Counted from the first letter of the stretch, positions 28,671 through 40,533 are shown. The stretch is 64,000 nucleotides of DNA from Veillonella caviae (GCF_003992125.1 NZ_RQUY01000001.1:137327-201326); one strand, 5' to 3'. Notes: generated from the sequence alone by a model not told the origin. A program made the numbers and translations.

Positions 28671-30197
28671 ATGTACGCCAAGGTATATGGCGCCACCTTA
28701 GATGGCATGGATGGCGTTATCGTTACTGTAGAGGTGGATATATCACAAGGATTACCTGTATTTGATATCGTAGGTCTTCCTAATCAAGCTGTTAAAGAGT
28801 CTCGTGAACGTGTACGAGCAGCCATAAAAAATAGTCATTATGAGTTCCCTATGCGTCGTATTGTTGTTAATTTAGGTCCTGCAGAGGTTAGAAAAAGCAG
28901 TTCAGGATTAGACCTAGCTATAGCTATTGGTATATTAGCTGCATCAGGGCAAATCAAATTACGAAAAAAAGCATTGCAGACTTTATTACAAACAAGCTTA
29001 TTTGTAGGTGAATTACTATTAGACGGACAGACTCATAAGACAAGAGGCATTCTCAGTATGGCATTGGCTAGTACTGAATATGGTTTGCACTCTATATTTA
29101 CTAGTGAAGAAAATATAGGCCTATTAAAACCGATTAAACAGCTACAAACTTATGGAGCACGAGATTTAGAAAGATTTGTTCAAATCTTGGAACATAGAGA
29201 TATATATGAGTCTATAGATGGTGAAACAGCACTAGTTGAGGATGTATATGATATAGATTATGCTGATGTGCAAGGTCAAGATGTAGGAAAACGAGCCATG
29301 ATTATCAGTGCTTGTGGATTTCATCATCTTATGATGGTAGGGCCACCTGGTTCCGGAAAAACAATGTTAGCAGAACGTCTTCCTACTATATTGCCATCTA
29401 TGACATGGGACGAGCAATTAGAGGTTACGAGAATCTACGATGTAGCAGGTCTATTAGGCGAATCTACATTTATCAGAAAACGACCATTTCGCAGTCCCCA
29501 TCATACATCAACTATTATCAGTATTGTAGGTGGTGGTACAAAGGTAAAACCTGGTGAAATTACATTGGCTCATAATGGCATATTATTTCTTGATGAAGCA
29601 CCTGAATTTAATAGTATCGTATTAGATGCATTACGACAGCCGTTAGAATCACATCGCATTAGCATTAGTCGTTATCAAGGCACCTATGAATATCCTGCGA
29701 AGTGTATCTGTATTATTGCAGCTAATCCATGTCCTTGTGGATATCATGGAGATGTTCATAAAGCTTGTGTATGTACGAGTACGGCTATTCATAAATATAA
29801 GCGTCGTTTATCGGGGCCCATTTTAGACCGCATGGATCTATTCATTTCTATGGAGAGACCCACATTAGATGATATGTTAGGGATAAGTGGCAATTGTATA
29901 AGTAGTGCAGATATGAAAGAAATAGTAAATCAAGGCAGAAAAGCACAGGAAATCCGTTTTAAAGGGTTATCATTTACACATAATGGATTAATGCCTCATC
30001 AAAGTATACGTGAATTATGTAATATTCAAGATGCGTCATGGCATTTAATAGGTGAATTATTTGAACAATTTCAATTAACAGGGCGCTCTTTTGATCGATT
30101 ATTGAAAGTAGCACGAACCATTGCCGATATTGAAGACTGCCCCTATGTAGGTAATGAACATATAACAGAAGCTATGATGTATCGCTATAATTTTTAA
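28671..30197 (+). CDS. comM: ComM/YifB family Mg-chelatase-like AAA+ ATPase
   Basis: A 508-residue AAA+ ATPase related to ComM, the helicase that promotes branch migration of recombining DNA after uptake in naturally competent bacteria. Residues 1-170 form the Lon-protease-like domain (GLPVFDIVGLPNQAVKESRERVRAA). The AAA core has Walker A (GPPGSGKTM), Walker B (ILFLDEAPEF) and RSPHHTSTIIS. A Mg-chelatase C-terminal domain follows (RFDR-like SFDRLLKVARTIADIE). The ATG at 28671 is 5 bp after AAAGGAG; the frame start at 28656 would precede that site. dprA begins 14 bp later. Confidence 0.92.
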   Translation: MYAKVYGATLDGMDGVIVTVEVDISQGLPVFDIVGLPNQAVKESRERVRAAIKNSHYEFPMRRIVVNLGPAEVRKSSSGLDLAIAIGILAASGQIKLRKKALQTLLQTSLFVGELLLDGQTHKTRGILSMALASTEYGLHSIFTSEENIGLLKPIKQLQTYGARDLERFVQILEHRDIYESIDGETALVEDVYDIDYADVQGQDVGKRAMIISACGFHHLMMVGPPGSGKTMLAERLPTILPSMTWDEQLEVTRIYDVAGLLGESTFIRKRPFRSPHHTSTIISIVGGGTKVKPGEITLAHNGILFLDEAPEFNSIVLDALRQPLESHRISISRYQGTYEYPAKCICIIAANPCPCGYHGDVHKACVCTSTAIHKYKRRLSGPILDRMDLFISMERPTLDDMLGISGNCISSADMKEIVNQGRKAQEIRFKGLSFTHNGLMPHQSIRELCNIQDASWHLIGELFEQFQLTGRSFDRLLKVARTIADIEDCPYVGNEHITEAMMYRYNF

Positions 30198-30211
30198 TAC
30201 GGGAGGTTATT

Positions 30212-31348
30212 ATGGAACAGCTATATGAAAGCAATTTTTATATTTGTGGCATGCAACATATTCCTTATTTAGGAGCTACGGCGATACGTAATTTAATTGA
30301 AACATATGGTGGTCCTTTTGAAGCTTGGTGTGCCTTACAAGACAGAAATAAATTAAAAGCTATTATTGGTATACAGCCTAAGAAAATACCAGCTATTATG
30401 AAAGCAGCAACGCAAGAAAGTCTAGCACACTTACATAATGTATTAGAAAAATATCACATAACGTGGATTACCTATTTAGATATGTTGTTTCCGGCAAGAT
30501 TGCAAGAAATATATAATCCACCAGCAGTTATTTTTGTGAGAGGTAATATTGATTTACTAAAAGACGAAACTTTCAAAATCGCCATGGTAGGCGCTCGCCA
30601 TTGTAGTGATTATGGGCGTAATGTGGCAAGATATTTGGGCAGAGAATTATCAAATTATGATGTAGCTATCGTCAGTGGTGGTGCACGAGGCATTGATAGT
30701 CACAGTCATGAAGGAGCGTTAGCCAATAATGGTCAAGTGATTATAGTCCTCGGATGTGGTCTCGATATTGTATATCCACCAGAAAATAAACAATTATTTG
30801 ATGCTGTTATCGCTAATAATGGATTATTATTATCTGAATATACACCTGGTACACCACCAACAGGTAAACATTTTCCTATGAGAAATCGTATTATTGGAGG
30901 ATTATCTACAGTTGTTATTGTAGTAGAAGCTCGTGCAAGTAGCGGGTCATTAATTACCGCAGATATGGCCAATAGCGATGGTCGAGAAATATACGTTGTA
31001 CCAGGTAGTATTTTGAGTTCTGCTGCAGAAGGTAGTCATTGGTTAATCAGACAAGGCGCCCATGTACTCACCAAGGCACAAGACCTAGTGGAAGATTACA
31101 ATCTAGCAATACGTTTAGTTGATACAAAAGGGAACAATGTGATAAGCTGTAAATTAGAATCCGAAACAGTATTAGATTTAATTCCATTTGATACGTGTAT
31201 TAGTGTAGATAAATTAATACGAAAAACAGGGATTCCATTACAACGAATACAAAGCATATTATTAGACCTGGAGATGAAGCATCTCATAGAAAAGGTTCAG
31301 TCTAGGGGATATATTAAAATTATGGGGAGTGAAGTCATTGTCCATTAA
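30212..31348 (+). CDS. dprA: DNA-processing protein DprA
   Basis: Binds incoming single-stranded DNA and loads RecA in transformation. The 378-residue product has a helical N-terminal domain, the Rossmann-type DprA core (AMVGARHCSDYGR, SGGARGIDSHSHEGAL, LGCGLDIVYPPENK, FPMRNRIIGGLS) and a C-terminal winged helix (VDKLIRKTGIPLQRIQSILLDLEMKHLI). The ATG follows GGGAGG. Its end overlaps topA. With comM, comEA and comEC in this window it suggests a DNA-uptake system. Confidence 0.94.
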   Translation: MEQLYESNFYICGMQHIPYLGATAIRNLIETYGGPFEAWCALQDRNKLKAIIGIQPKKIPAIMKAATQESLAHLHNVLEKYHITWITYLDMLFPARLQEIYNPPAVIFVRGNIDLLKDETFKIAMVGARHCSDYGRNVARYLGRELSNYDVAIVSGGARGIDSHSHEGALANNGQVIIVLGCGLDIVYPPENKQLFDAVIANNGLLLSEYTPGTPPTGKHFPMRNRIIGGLSTVVIVVEARASSGSLITADMANSDGREIYVVPGSILSSAAEGSHWLIRQGAHVLTKAQDLVEDYNLAIRLVDTKGNNVISCKLESETVLDLIPFDTCISVDKLIRKTGIPLQRIQSILLDLEMKHLIEKVQSRGYIKIMGSEVIVH

Positions 31349-33656
31349 ACGGTCAATCGTAATTGGTGAATCTAAGGATTCATCAGAAGAAACGACGAAA
31401 AAAAAACGTAAACAGTCTGTTAAAGAGTCTTTAACGCCAGTTGGTGTTGTTCATGATAAATCTATTATATCCACATCCATACCACCAGAGCAGCGTGAGC
31501 CACGCGTATATAATCCGAATGGCAAAATATTAGTCATTGTAGAATCACCAGCAAAATCAAAAACAATAGAAAAATTTTTAGGCCCTAATTATATTGTAAA
31601 AGCTAGTATGGGGCATTTACGAGATTTGCCAAAATCTCAAATGGGAATCGATATTGAAAACAATTTTGCCCCTCGCTATAGTAATCTAGTAACTAGAAAA
31701 AAAGTAATTGATGATCTTGTCGCTCATGCTGATGAAAGTAGCGCTGTATTGCTCGCTACTGACCCGGATCGCGAGGGGGAAGCTATTTCGTGGCATTTAG
31801 CATATATTTTAAATGTAGATACTACATCTAATTGCCGTATTACATTTAATGAGATTACGAAGACTGCTATTGCTGATGCATTAGAGCATCCTAGAACCAT
31901 AGATATGAATATGGTAGATGCACAGCAAGCTCGTCGTGTATTAGATCGTATTGTAGGTTATAAATTGAGTCCATTATTGTGGAAAAAAGTATGTAAAGGG
32001 CTTAGTGCGGGACGTGTACAATCTGTAGCCGTACGTCTCATCTGTGAGAGAGAAAGAGAGATTCAGGCTTTTATACCAAAAGAATATTGGTCTATTGAAG
32101 GTACTTTCAAAACAAAGAAGAATGAAGAATTTAAAGCTGAATTAACACAGATAAAAGGCGAAAAGATTGATATTTGTAATGAAGATGATGCTATTGCTAT
32201 TAAATCGGCTATTGAAAATCATGAAGCTACGGTTACAGAAGTGAAAAAAAGTAAACGTAGCCGCAAAGCAGCACCACCGTTTACAACATCTACATTACAA
32301 CAAGATGGTGTACGCAAACTCAATTTTGGTGCGAAACGAACTATGATGATTGCACAACATTTGTACGAAGGTCTTGAAATAGGTTCTTATGGACATGTGG
32401 GTTTGATTACTTATATGCGTACCGATTCGACACGTATTTCTAAGGAAATGCAGGAACAATCGCGGGATTTTATTAAACGTACTTATGGTGATGAGTATTA
32501 TCCAGCAAAACCTAATGTGTATGGGTCTAAAGAATCTGCTCAAGATGCACACGAGGCTATTCGTCCAACGTCATTAGAATTGACACCTAAGATGGTGGAG
32601 CCTTACTTAAATCGAGATGAGTTAAAACTATATACACTGATTTGGAATCGATTTTTGGCTAGCCAAATGGCGCCACAACAAAATGAGCTACTTACGATAG
32701 AGCTCGATATCGATAAAACATATACATTTAGAGCTACTGGTTCTAAAGTATTATTCCCTGGTTTTAGTGTCGTTTATGAAGACGCTAAAAAAGAAGAAAC
32801 ACCACGATTACCATCTCTAAAAAAATTAGATGTAGTCAACACCGTAAATATCAACCCAGAGCAACATTTTACACAACCACCGGCACGCTATTCTGAGGCA
32901 AGCCTCATCAAAACATTAGAAGAGCTTGGAATAGGTCGCCCTAGTACATATGCGCCAATCCTAGATACGATTGTCAGCAGAAATTATGTAGAAACAAATA
33001 ATAAACAATTTATTCCTACCGAACTCGGTTTTGTGGTAGTCGATTTCTTGATGGCTTATTTTGAAAAAATTATTAACACTGGTTTTACTGCAGAGCTGGA
33101 AGAAGAATTAGATGCTATCGCTAATGGCAAGGATACATATGTAAAAGTATTACAAGATTTCTATGATGTATTTAAATCTGAATTAGATGATGCTAGCGAT
33201 GTAGATAAAATTCAAATCGCTTCTATGGAAAGCGACGAAACTTGTGAACTTTGCGGTAGCCCTATGGTGTATAAATTTGGTCGCTATGGAAAATTCTTAG
33301 CATGTTCGAATTTTCCAGACTGTAAGAATACGAAACCGATTACGATAGGTACTAGTGTAACATGTCCTAAATGTGGTGAAGGGGAAATTGTAGAAAGGAA
33401 ATCGAAACGAGGTCGTCTATTCTACGGCTGTAACCGCTACCCACAATGTGATTTTACATTATGGGACAAGCCAACTCACGAATTCTGCGACACTTGTGGC
33501 AGTATTATGGTTGAAAAAACGTATAAAAATGGAACCACAAAGAAATTCTGTTCCAATGATACATGTCCAACAAGACCTAAAAAGAAAACGAGAAAGAAAA
33601 ATGAAGAAGCAGTAGAAACTGCTCAAACAGAGGATACAACGAGTGAATCAAAATAA
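31338..33656 (+). CDS. topA: DNA topoisomerase I
   Basis: Type IA topoisomerase that relaxes negative supercoils. The Toprim domain begins near residue 60 ([24 protein letters not shown]). The active-site Tyr359 lies in [11 protein letters not shown], and three C-terminal four-Cys zinc fingers follow, starting CELCGSP, CPKCGEG and CDTCGSI, then a Lys-rich tail. The first 60 residues are a basic, Ser/Lys-rich extension, probably disordered. I chose TTG 31338, 8 bp after GGGGAG; GTG 31329 is the alternative. It overlaps the dprA end by 11 bp. Confidence 0.93.
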   Translation: MSIKRSIVIGESKDSSEETTKKKRKQSVKESLTPVGVVHDKSIISTSIPPEQREPRVYNPNGKILVIVESPAKSKTIEKFLGPNYIVKASMGHLRDLPKSQMGIDIENNFAPRYSNLVTRKKVIDDLVAHADESSAVLLATDPDREGEAISWHLAYILNVDTTSNCRITFNEITKTAIADALEHPRTIDMNMVDAQQARRVLDRIVGYKLSPLLWKKVCKGLSAGRVQSVAVRLICEREREIQAFIPKEYWSIEGTFKTKKNEEFKAELTQIKGEKIDICNEDDAIAIKSAIENHEATVTEVKKSKRSRKAAPPFTTSTLQQDGVRKLNFGAKRTMMIAQHLYEGLEIGSYGHVGLITYMRTDSTRISKEMQEQSRDFIKRTYGDEYYPAKPNVYGSKESAQDAHEAIRPTSLELTPKMVEPYLNRDELKLYTLIWNRFLASQMAPQQNELLTIELDIDKTYTFRATGSKVLFPGFSVVYEDAKKEETPRLPSLKKLDVVNTVNINPEQHFTQPPARYSEASLIKTLEELGIGRPSTYAPILDTIVSRNYVETNNKQFIPTELGFVVVDFLMAYFEKIINTGFTAELEEELDAIANGKDTYVKVLQDFYDVFKSELDDASDVDKIQIASMESDETCELCGSPMVYKFGRYGKFLACSNFPDCKNTKPITIGTSVTCPKCGEGEIVERKSKRGRLFYGCNRYPQCDFTLWDKPTHEFCDTCGSIMVEKTYKNGTTKKFCSNDTCPTRPKKKTRKKNEEAVETAQTEDTTSESK

Positions 33657-34959
33657 AGTAATTGTAATTGGAGCCGGACTTGCTGGCTCTGAAGCGGCTT
33701 GGCAATTAGCAAATGCTGGCGTCCAAGTCGATTTATATGAAATGAGACCTATCAAATCATCTCCTGCACATGAAACAGATCAATTTGCAGAGCTGGTATG
33801 TAGTAATTCACTACGTGCCGGTAATATTGAAAATGCAGTAGGCCTATTAAAAGAAGAAATGCGTCGCTTAGGTTCTCTTATAATGGAATGTGCCGATGCT
33901 ACTGCTGTGCCAGCAGGTGGTGCTCTAGCGGTAGATCGTCATCTCTTTAGTGGTATGGTGACAGATAAAATAAAATCCCATGCGAATATTACCGTCCATC
34001 GTGAAGAGGTAACATCGATTCCAGAGGAAGGTATTGTTATCTTTGCATCAGGACCATTAACATCAGAACCATTAGGCAATGCTATTAAAGAATTAACAGG
34101 GGCTAGCGATTTCTATTTTTACGATGCAGCAGCACCTATTGTGACGGCTGAATCCTTAAATTATAATAAAGTATTTGCTGCTTCTCGTTACGATAAAGGT
34201 GATGCGGATTACTTGAACTGTCCTATGACAGAAGAAGAATACAAACATTTCTGGCATGAACTCACTCATGCTGAAGCAGTACAACCAAAGGATTTTGAAA
34301 AAGAAATCTATTTTGAAGGTTGCATGCCCGTTGAAATTATGGCATCTCGAGGGGAAGATACATTGCGCTACGGTCCATTAAAACCAGTCGGTTTAGTAGA
34401 TAAACGTACCAATGAAGAATCCTATGCAGTGGTACAGCTTCGCAAGGAAAACAAAGAGGCCACTATGTTCAATCTCGTAGGTTTCCAAACACATTTAAAA
34501 TGGGGAGAACAAAAGCGTGTATTTGGTCTCATTCCAGGATTAGAAAATGCTGAGTTTATTCGCTATGGTGTGATGCACCGCAACACATATATCAATTCTC
34601 CTGAACTGTTAAATCATGCCTTCCAATTAAAATCTAACCATCGTTTATTCTTTGCTGGCCAAATGACTGGTGTAGAAGGTTATCTTGAATCTGCTGCATC
34701 AGGTCTCATGGTTGGTTTGCAAGTAAAACGATTATTAGACGATAAGGAGTTTATCAATTTTCCAAGAACAACTGCCATTGGTTCCTTAAGCCATTATATT
34801 TCTGCTTATGAAGGGGATAATTTCCAACCTATGAATGTTAATTTTGGTATCATGGATCCATGGCCTACTAAAGTACGCAAGAAAAAAGAGAAAAATGCTC
34901 TCATCGCCAACCGTGCATTAGAGGATTTAACGGTTTTAAAAGAACAAGAACAAATTTAA
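33643..34959 (+). CDS. trmFO: methylenetetrahydrofolate-tRNA uracil-54 methyltransferase TrmFO
   Basis: Folate- and FAD-dependent enzyme that makes m5U54 in the tRNA T-loop. The 438-residue product opens with the FAD-binding GxGxxG ([18 protein letters not shown]) and has the family blocks [42 protein letters not shown] and [20 protein letters not shown]. It has a GTG start at 33643 that overlaps topA by 14 bp, with AGGAT upstream. topA-trmFO is a conserved Firmicute pair; the usual xerC and codY neighbours are not here. Confidence 0.95.
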   Translation: MNQNKVIVIGAGLAGSEAAWQLANAGVQVDLYEMRPIKSSPAHETDQFAELVCSNSLRAGNIENAVGLLKEEMRRLGSLIMECADATAVPAGGALAVDRHLFSGMVTDKIKSHANITVHREEVTSIPEEGIVIFASGPLTSEPLGNAIKELTGASDFYFYDAAAPIVTAESLNYNKVFAASRYDKGDADYLNCPMTEEEYKHFWHELTHAEAVQPKDFEKEIYFEGCMPVEIMASRGEDTLRYGPLKPVGLVDKRTNEESYAVVQLRKENKEATMFNLVGFQTHLKWGEQKRVFGLIPGLENAEFIRYGVMHRNTYINSPELLNHAFQLKSNHRLFFAGQMTGVEGYLESAASGLMVGLQVKRLLDDKEFINFPRTTAIGSLSHYISAYEGDNFQPMNVNFGIMDPWPTKVRKKKEKNALIANRALEDLTVLKEQEQI

Positions 34960-35042
34960 TGGTATACGCTATATCATATATGATATATTATACACATCAT
35001 ATATCTAAGTATATAACCATTTCATATAACCTTGGTATACAA

Positions 35043-35086
35043 CAAAACGCCTTATCATTGAGTTATTTCAACGATAAGGCGTTTTG
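35043..35086 (+). terminator. bidirectional terminator between trmFO and lgt
   Basis: A 14-bp stem (35043-35056 with 35073-35086), with an inner TTGA/TCAA pairing in the loop, separates two convergent genes. A-rich left and T-rich right ends let it serve trmFO on plus and lgt on minus. The A/T palindrome at about 34972-34988 in the same gap has no clear role. Confidence 0.82.
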
Positions 35087-35136
35087 CATATTACCATGTT
35101 CTAATCAGTGAACAATACCACACAGGATGGGGAATT

Positions 35137-35967
35137 TTACTTTCTTTTTGGTAGCTTGTGTTGAATAGGGGTATGTATAGCAACTGTGGATGCATTACGT
35201 TTTTTCTCTAAATATCCTAAATAGATAAATAATGCGATGCCTATTACTATAACAACTAGACTTGTCATTTGAGCAGATTTTAAACCTAATGTAAGGTTAA
35301 CATAATCGCCGCGCAAAAATTCAAGACAGAACCGCGCTGCAGAATATAAAATTGCATATAATACGAATACTTGTCCTTTGGCATGTTTAAAAGAACTAAA
35401 AAGTAGTAACACAACGAAGATGAGAACATCGATTTGCCCTTCCCAGACTTCTGCAGGCCACAATGGTTGGTTGCCATAGGTGCGATATGCTAAGGTACTT
35501 TCAGGATAGAGAATACCGAAATTACCACCTGTAGGATGACCGAAGGCATCGCCATTAAATAGATTTGCCATTCGTCCTACAGACTGAGCTAAAATTAGCG
35601 CTGGTGCAAAGATGTCTGCAAAGGCCCAAAAATCGATGTTATGCTTTTTTAAATACCAATATCCAGCAAGAGTGCCAAGTACAACACCACCTTGAATGGC
35701 CATACCACCTTGCCAAACAAAAGGGATTTCTAACAGGTGATTACCATAATATTCCCAGTCAAAGAAAAATACATCCCATAATCTAGCACCGATGAGACCT
35801 GCAATAGCGACGGTAATAGAGAAATCAGGAATGTGCGTATGCCATCCTCGACCATCCTTTTTAAGTAAAAAATAAGCTACAGAGGCGCCAGAAATAATGG
35901 CTAATGCCAACATGACACCATAGGCTCGAATGGGAAAATCGCCGATAAAAAATAAATATTGATGCAT
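35137..35967 (-). CDS. lgt: prolipoprotein diacylglyceryl transferase
   Basis: Inner-membrane enzyme that attaches diacylglycerol to the lipobox cysteine of prolipoproteins. The 276-residue product has about seven hydrophobic segments. The Lgt signature appears as GRMANLFNGDAFG, with the essential His in PIRAYG's neighbour region and HPTGGNFGILYP. The C-terminus is basic (KLPKRK). The start codon on minus follows GAAGGAGA. It is convergent with trmFO and divergent from the GH18 gene. Confidence 0.93.
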   Translation of the reverse strand: MHQYLFFIGDFPIRAYGVMLALAIISGASVAYFLLKKDGRGWHTHIPDFSITVAIAGLIGARLWDVFFFDWEYYGNHLLEIPFVWQGGMAIQGGVVLGTLAGYWYLKKHNIDFWAFADIFAPALILAQSVGRMANLFNGDAFGHPTGGNFGILYPESTLAYRTYGNQPLWPAEVWEGQIDVLIFVVLLLFSSFKHAKGQVFVLYAILYSAARFCLEFLRGDYVNLTLGLKSAQMTSLVVIVIGIALFIYLGYLEKKRNASTVAIHTPIQHKLPKRK

Positions 35968-36162
35968 AAAAAATCTCCTTCATACATATAGTATAACCAA
36001 TTATATGGAACACTCGTAGCAGCAATATGTGCTATAGATTATAAGTACATACAAGTTATAAAGCTAGATAAAATTTAATATCTATCCTTCTTATTAAGTA
36101 TGATATAATAAAGAAATTGTTATGTAAATACGCGCTTCATAGCGCATTAAATAGGAGCAAAC

Positions 36163-37872
36163 ATGTTACGTAAATTTGCTGTGGTTACAGCCTTAGCTGT
36201 TGCGACATTGTCTAGCATCACAGGCAATTCTGTAAAAGCTGAAGTATTAGTACCATTACAACAATATTTAGATACTACTACACGAAAATATGAGGCTAAT
36301 CAATATAAAACTTCATATACTATATATGTACCTCAATTATCTTTAAGTGGTACCACTATCACTATTAATCCTAAGGTTATAGGGGAGCCAGTAAAATTAC
36401 CAATCATTAATAAGAATGGGATAGAATATATCGATTTGGAACAGACTACACCAATGATTGGTGTTACCTATACAAAACAAAATGATTATATCCAAGTACT
36501 GCCAGCGCCACAAACCATGGAGGTGCTAAATAATAAACCTGTGCAGGGACCACTAGCATGGGCTTTTGATCCATGGCCTAATGAGGGAACCCCATACGAA
36601 GAAAAACTAAATACTAGCGGAGATAATATTATTTCCCCAAGCTGGTTTAAATTGCATAGTTTAGGTCTTGAATCTAGCCCTACTATCAATGCCGATTATG
36701 TAAAGGCCTATAAGGACAAAGGCTACCATGTATGGCCACTTATTACAAATCGTTTCGATCCTGGATTTACAAGTGGTATTTTAGCGAATGAAGCGGTATG
36801 GAAAAAATATTCTAACAATCTTATTCAATATGCATATATTTACGGTTTTGATGGGTATAATTTCGATTTTGAAAATGTAGATTATGCAGATCGTGAAAGG
36901 TTGACGAAATTCGTTGCGTACTTAGCTGATGAATTGCACAAATACAATATCCAGTCATCCATTGATGTAACTGGCTATTCTAATAGTCCTGAATGGTCTT
37001 TAGTGTACAATCGTAAGGCTTTTTCTGAAAGTGTCGATTATGTTATCCTCATGGCGTACGACGAAACATGGGCTAAAAGTACAAAAGCAGGTCCGGTAGC
37101 AAGCTATCCTTGGGTGCGTGATCACACAGAAAAAATGATTCAAGAAGTACCAAGTCATAAACTAGTTTTAGGAATTCCATTTTACATGCGATTGTGGCAT
37201 GAAACAAATAACATTGCACGTGGTGAAACATTAGCGATGAAAAATACATCTCATTATTTCACAAATTATGCTGATAAAATGACATGGGATGACCAATTAA
37301 AATTACACTATCTTACCATTCCTACAGCAAATGGTAATGATCGCATTTGGTTTGAAGATAATACATCACTAGCCTTGAAATTAAAGCTTGTAAAAGAATT
37401 ACAATTAGGCGGTTTTGCTGCATGGCGCAAAGGATTTGAAGATAAAAGCACTATTAGCATGATTCAAAGTACTGATTTAGGGAAAGGTATTCCTAAAACA
37501 CCTTATGCAACAGTAGAAAAACCTAACCACGAATCAGTATTAAATAAATCATTGACAAAAGCAGAGCGAAAAGCTCTCGAAAAAGCGGAAAAAGAACGCA
37601 TAAAAGCTGAAAAAGCGCGTATAAAAGCAGAACAAGCGGAGGCAAAACGCAAGGCGAAAGCAGAAGCTGCAGAAGCAAAACGAACAGCAAAACTAGCAGT
37701 AGAATTAGCTAAAAGAAAAGCTAAAGCTGATGCTGAAGCAGCTAAGCAAAATGCAAAAGCTAAAAAAGAAGCTATTAAGACGGATCAAAATAACTCTAAT
37801 GAACAAAATAATGTCACGAATGATATGGGTGATTTAGAAACAATACCAAATATACAAGTAGTAAAGAAGTAG
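36163..37872 (+). CDS. secreted glycoside hydrolase family 18 protein with Lys/Ala-rich tail
   Basis: A 569-residue exported protein. Residues 1-26 form a signal peptide (Lys-rich start, hydrophobic core, SVKA-E cleavage). Residues 30-110 look like a beta-rich N-terminal domain. The GH18 domain follows, with the DxxDxDxE-type motif FDGYNFDFE: Asp230, Asp235 and the catalytic Glu237. It most resembles the YaaH/SleL branch, which acts on peptidoglycan or related glycans. After residue 460 comes about 90 residues of Lys/Ala/Glu-rich helix, like the TolA stalk, then an Asn-rich end. An -10 box TATAAT lies at 36104-36109. The substrate is inferred only. Confidence 0.85.
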   Translation: MLRKFAVVTALAVATLSSITGNSVKAEVLVPLQQYLDTTTRKYEANQYKTSYTIYVPQLSLSGTTITINPKVIGEPVKLPIINKNGIEYIDLEQTTPMIGVTYTKQNDYIQVLPAPQTMEVLNNKPVQGPLAWAFDPWPNEGTPYEEKLNTSGDNIISPSWFKLHSLGLESSPTINADYVKAYKDKGYHVWPLITNRFDPGFTSGILANEAVWKKYSNNLIQYAYIYGFDGYNFDFENVDYADRERLTKFVAYLADELHKYNIQSSIDVTGYSNSPEWSLVYNRKAFSESVDYVILMAYDETWAKSTKAGPVASYPWVRDHTEKMIQEVPSHKLVLGIPFYMRLWHETNNIARGETLAMKNTSHYFTNYADKMTWDDQLKLHYLTIPTANGNDRIWFEDNTSLALKLKLVKELQLGGFAAWRKGFEDKSTISMIQSTDLGKGIPKTPYATVEKPNHESVLNKSLTKAERKALEKAEKERIKAEKARIKAEQAEAKRKAKAEAAEAKRTAKLAVELAKRKAKADAEAAKQNAKAKKEAIKTDQNNSNEQNNVTNDMGDLETIPNIQVVKK

Positions 37873-37941
37873 TAAATTGACGGTTATCTAACATAAGTAG
37901 TAAAATAATACTATTGATTAGAAATTTGAGGAGGCACCTAC

Positions 37942-40410
37942 ATGAACGAAAAATATGTAGCCCAAGATATTGAGAAAAAGTGGCAAAAGTATTGGCAGGA
38001 GAACCATACTTTTAAAACTGAATATGATGAGCATAAAGATAAATACTATGTACTAGAAATGTTCCCGTACCCATCTGGCAATTTGCATATGGGCCATGTA
38101 CGCAACTATTCTATTGGTGACGTAGTAGCACGTTTCAAAAAGATGAAAGGCTTTAATGTGTTGCATCCAATGGGGTGGGATTCTTTTGGTATGCCTGCAG
38201 AAAATGCAGCTATTAAACATGGCATTGCACCTAAAACATGGACTCTCGATAACATCGAGAATATGAAATTACAACAAAAAGCATTAGGTCTTTCCTACGA
38301 TTGGGACCGCGAAGTAGCTACATGTAAAGAAGATTACTATAAATGGACTCAATGGTTCTTTAGAGAATTTTACAAAAAAGGATTAGCTTATAAAAAAGAA
38401 GCAAAAGTAAACTGGTGTGAAACTTGCCATACTGTATTAGCTAACGAACAAGTTATCGATGGCCTTTGCTGGCGCTGCGATAATCCAGTAGAGAAAAAAG
38501 ATTTATCCCAATGGTTCCTTCGCATTACCGATTATGCAGACCGACTCTTAGACGATCTTGATACATTGGATGGTTGGCCTCAACGAGTTAAATTGATGCA
38601 AAAGAACTGGATTGGCCGCTCTGAAGGTACTGAATTTTCTTTTGACGTACCATCTATTAATGAACGCATCTCCGTATACACCACTCGTGTAGATACGATT
38701 TACGGTGTATCTTATGTTGTATTGGCTCCAGAACATCCATATGTGGAACGACTCATCGCTAATGCGGATAATAAAGCTGAATTAGAAACTTTCATTACCC
38801 GCATGCGCAATATGAGTGATATCGATCGTACATCCACAGAAGCGCCAAAAGAAGGTATGTTCACTGGTTCTTATGCGGTAAACCCAATGTCTGGCGAACA
38901 AGTACCAATTTGGATTGCCAACTATGTGCTAGTTGATTATGGTACCGGTGCTGTTATGGGCTCTCCAGCTCACGATGAACGAGATTGGGAGTTTGCTCAT
39001 AAATATAATTTACCAATCAAACCTGTTATCACTCATGATGGTGAAGTATACGATTTAGAAAAATGGCAAGAATCATACCATGAAGATGGTATCCTAATTA
39101 ATTCTGGCGAATACGATGGTATCAATTCTGAAGAAGCTCGTAAAACAATTACGGCTGCGCTTCAAGAACGCGGTATCGGAGAAGGTAAAACAAATTTCCG
39201 TCTTCGCGATTGGCTCATATCCCGTCAACGCTATTGGGGCGTACCAATTCCTGTAGTATATTGCGATACTTGTGGAGAACAATTAGTGCCAGAAGAAGAA
39301 TTGCCTGTCCGTCTTCCTGAGGATGTACAATTTGAGTCTGGTGCGGTGTCTCCATTGGCTACATCTGAAAGTTTCTTAAACACTACATGCCCTAAATGTG
39401 GTGGCCCTGCGCGTCGTGAAACAGATACAATGGATACATTTATCGATTCTTCTTGGTATTTCTTACGTTATACAGACGCACGCAATGACAAGGCACCATT
39501 CGATAAAAAAATCGCTAATTATTGGATGAACGTAGACCAATATATCGGCGGTATCGAACATGCTATTTTGCATTTATTGTACTCTCGTTTCTTTGTGAAA
39601 GTTATCCACGATCTTGGCCTCATTGAAGCTAATGAACCATTCCGTGGGTTATTAACACAAGGTATGGTGCTCAAAGACGGTAGTAAAATGTCTAAATCTA
39701 AAGGCAATGTGGTATCTCCAGAAGAGATTATCAATAAATACGGTGCCGATACTGCTCGTTTATTTATCTTGTTCGCAGCCCCTGTAGATCGTGACCTCGA
39801 TTGGAGTGACCAAGGCGTTGAAGGTTCCTACCGTTTCTTAGGCCGTGTATGGCGCATCGTCGATGCCTACAACACAGCAGCAGAAGCAAATGTACAAGGG
39901 GAACTTTCAAAAGACGAAGTAGCATTGCGTCGTGAATTACATCGCGTTATTAAAAAAGTAACAGAAGATTTAGATAATAATTTCAACTTCAATACAGCTA
40001 TCAGCGCTATCATGGAACTTGTGAATGCTATGTATGCGCACAAAGATAAAGCAGAGTCCATCAATGCTAATTTAGCTAATGAATTAACTCATAATCTCGT
40101 ATTGTTGTTAGCTCCATTTACACCACATATGACAGAAGAATTGTGGCATGAATTAGGTGAAACTGAATCTGTACATACTATGAACTGGCCTACGTTTGAA
40201 GAATCTGCCCTCGTAGTAGACGAAGTAGAAGTAGTATTACAAGTAAATGGTAAAGTACGCGATAAACTAGTTGTTCCAGTAGCTATTACAAAAGAAGAAC
40301 TAGAAACATTGGCAAAAGAATCTAGCCGTGTACAAGAATTTACAGAAGGTAAACAAATCGTAAAAGTTATTTATGTACCAGGTAAACTTGTAAATATCGT
40401 TGTAAAATAA
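37942..40410 (+). CDS. leuS: leucyl-tRNA synthetase
   Basis: Class I synthetase (822 residues) with the HIGH-type motif [11 protein letters not shown], the editing domain at about 220-415 ([25 protein letters not shown]), two zinc-site Cys pairs (CETC/CWRC; CDTC/CPKC), the KMSKS motif (KMSKSKGN) and a C-terminal tRNA-binding domain. The start follows GAGGAGG. Unlike glyQS there is no T-box; the upstream gap is only 69 bp. Confidence 0.97.
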   Translation: MNEKYVAQDIEKKWQKYWQENHTFKTEYDEHKDKYYVLEMFPYPSGNLHMGHVRNYSIGDVVARFKKMKGFNVLHPMGWDSFGMPAENAAIKHGIAPKTWTLDNIENMKLQQKALGLSYDWDREVATCKEDYYKWTQWFFREFYKKGLAYKKEAKVNWCETCHTVLANEQVIDGLCWRCDNPVEKKDLSQWFLRITDYADRLLDDLDTLDGWPQRVKLMQKNWIGRSEGTEFSFDVPSINERISVYTTRVDTIYGVSYVVLAPEHPYVERLIANADNKAELETFITRMRNMSDIDRTSTEAPKEGMFTGSYAVNPMSGEQVPIWIANYVLVDYGTGAVMGSPAHDERDWEFAHKYNLPIKPVITHDGEVYDLEKWQESYHEDGILINSGEYDGINSEEARKTITAALQERGIGEGKTNFRLRDWLISRQRYWGVPIPVVYCDTCGEQLVPEEELPVRLPEDVQFESGAVSPLATSESFLNTTCPKCGGPARRETDTMDTFIDSSWYFLRYTDARNDKAPFDKKIANYWMNVDQYIGGIEHAILHLLYSRFFVKVIHDLGLIEANEPFRGLLTQGMVLKDGSKMSKSKGNVVSPEEIINKYGADTARLFILFAAPVDRDLDWSDQGVEGSYRFLGRVWRIVDAYNTAAEANVQGELSKDEVALRRELHRVIKKVTEDLDNNFNFNTAISAIMELVNAMYAHKDKAESINANLANELTHNLVLLLAPFTPHMTEELWHELGETESVHTMNWPTFEESALVVDEVEVVLQVNGKVRDKLVVPVAITKEELETLAKESSRVQEFTEGKQIVKVIYVPGKLVNIVVK

Positions 40411-40481
40411 GAATTGTAAATAGTGAGAGCTTTTGGTGACTAATGGTGCTAGAGTTTTCGCTATGATAGTATTCTACATAC

Positions 40482-40519
40482 ACAAAAAGCCCCTAGTACA
40501 GAGTATAGGGGCTTTTTGT
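40482..40519 (+). terminator. intrinsic terminator of leuS
   Basis: A 14-bp perfect stem (40482-40495 with 40506-40519) lies 72 bp after leuS; the T5 run is inside the right arm. The next gene's ribosome site begins 4 bp later, so it separates the two units tightly. Confidence 0.85.
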
Positions 40520-40533
40520 ATAGAAAGGTAATT

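Noticed and set aside
34972-34988. A/T palindrome (ATATCATATATGATAT) after trmFO
   Set aside because: Simple A/T symmetry is expected by chance in this composition, and a proper terminator lies nearby.
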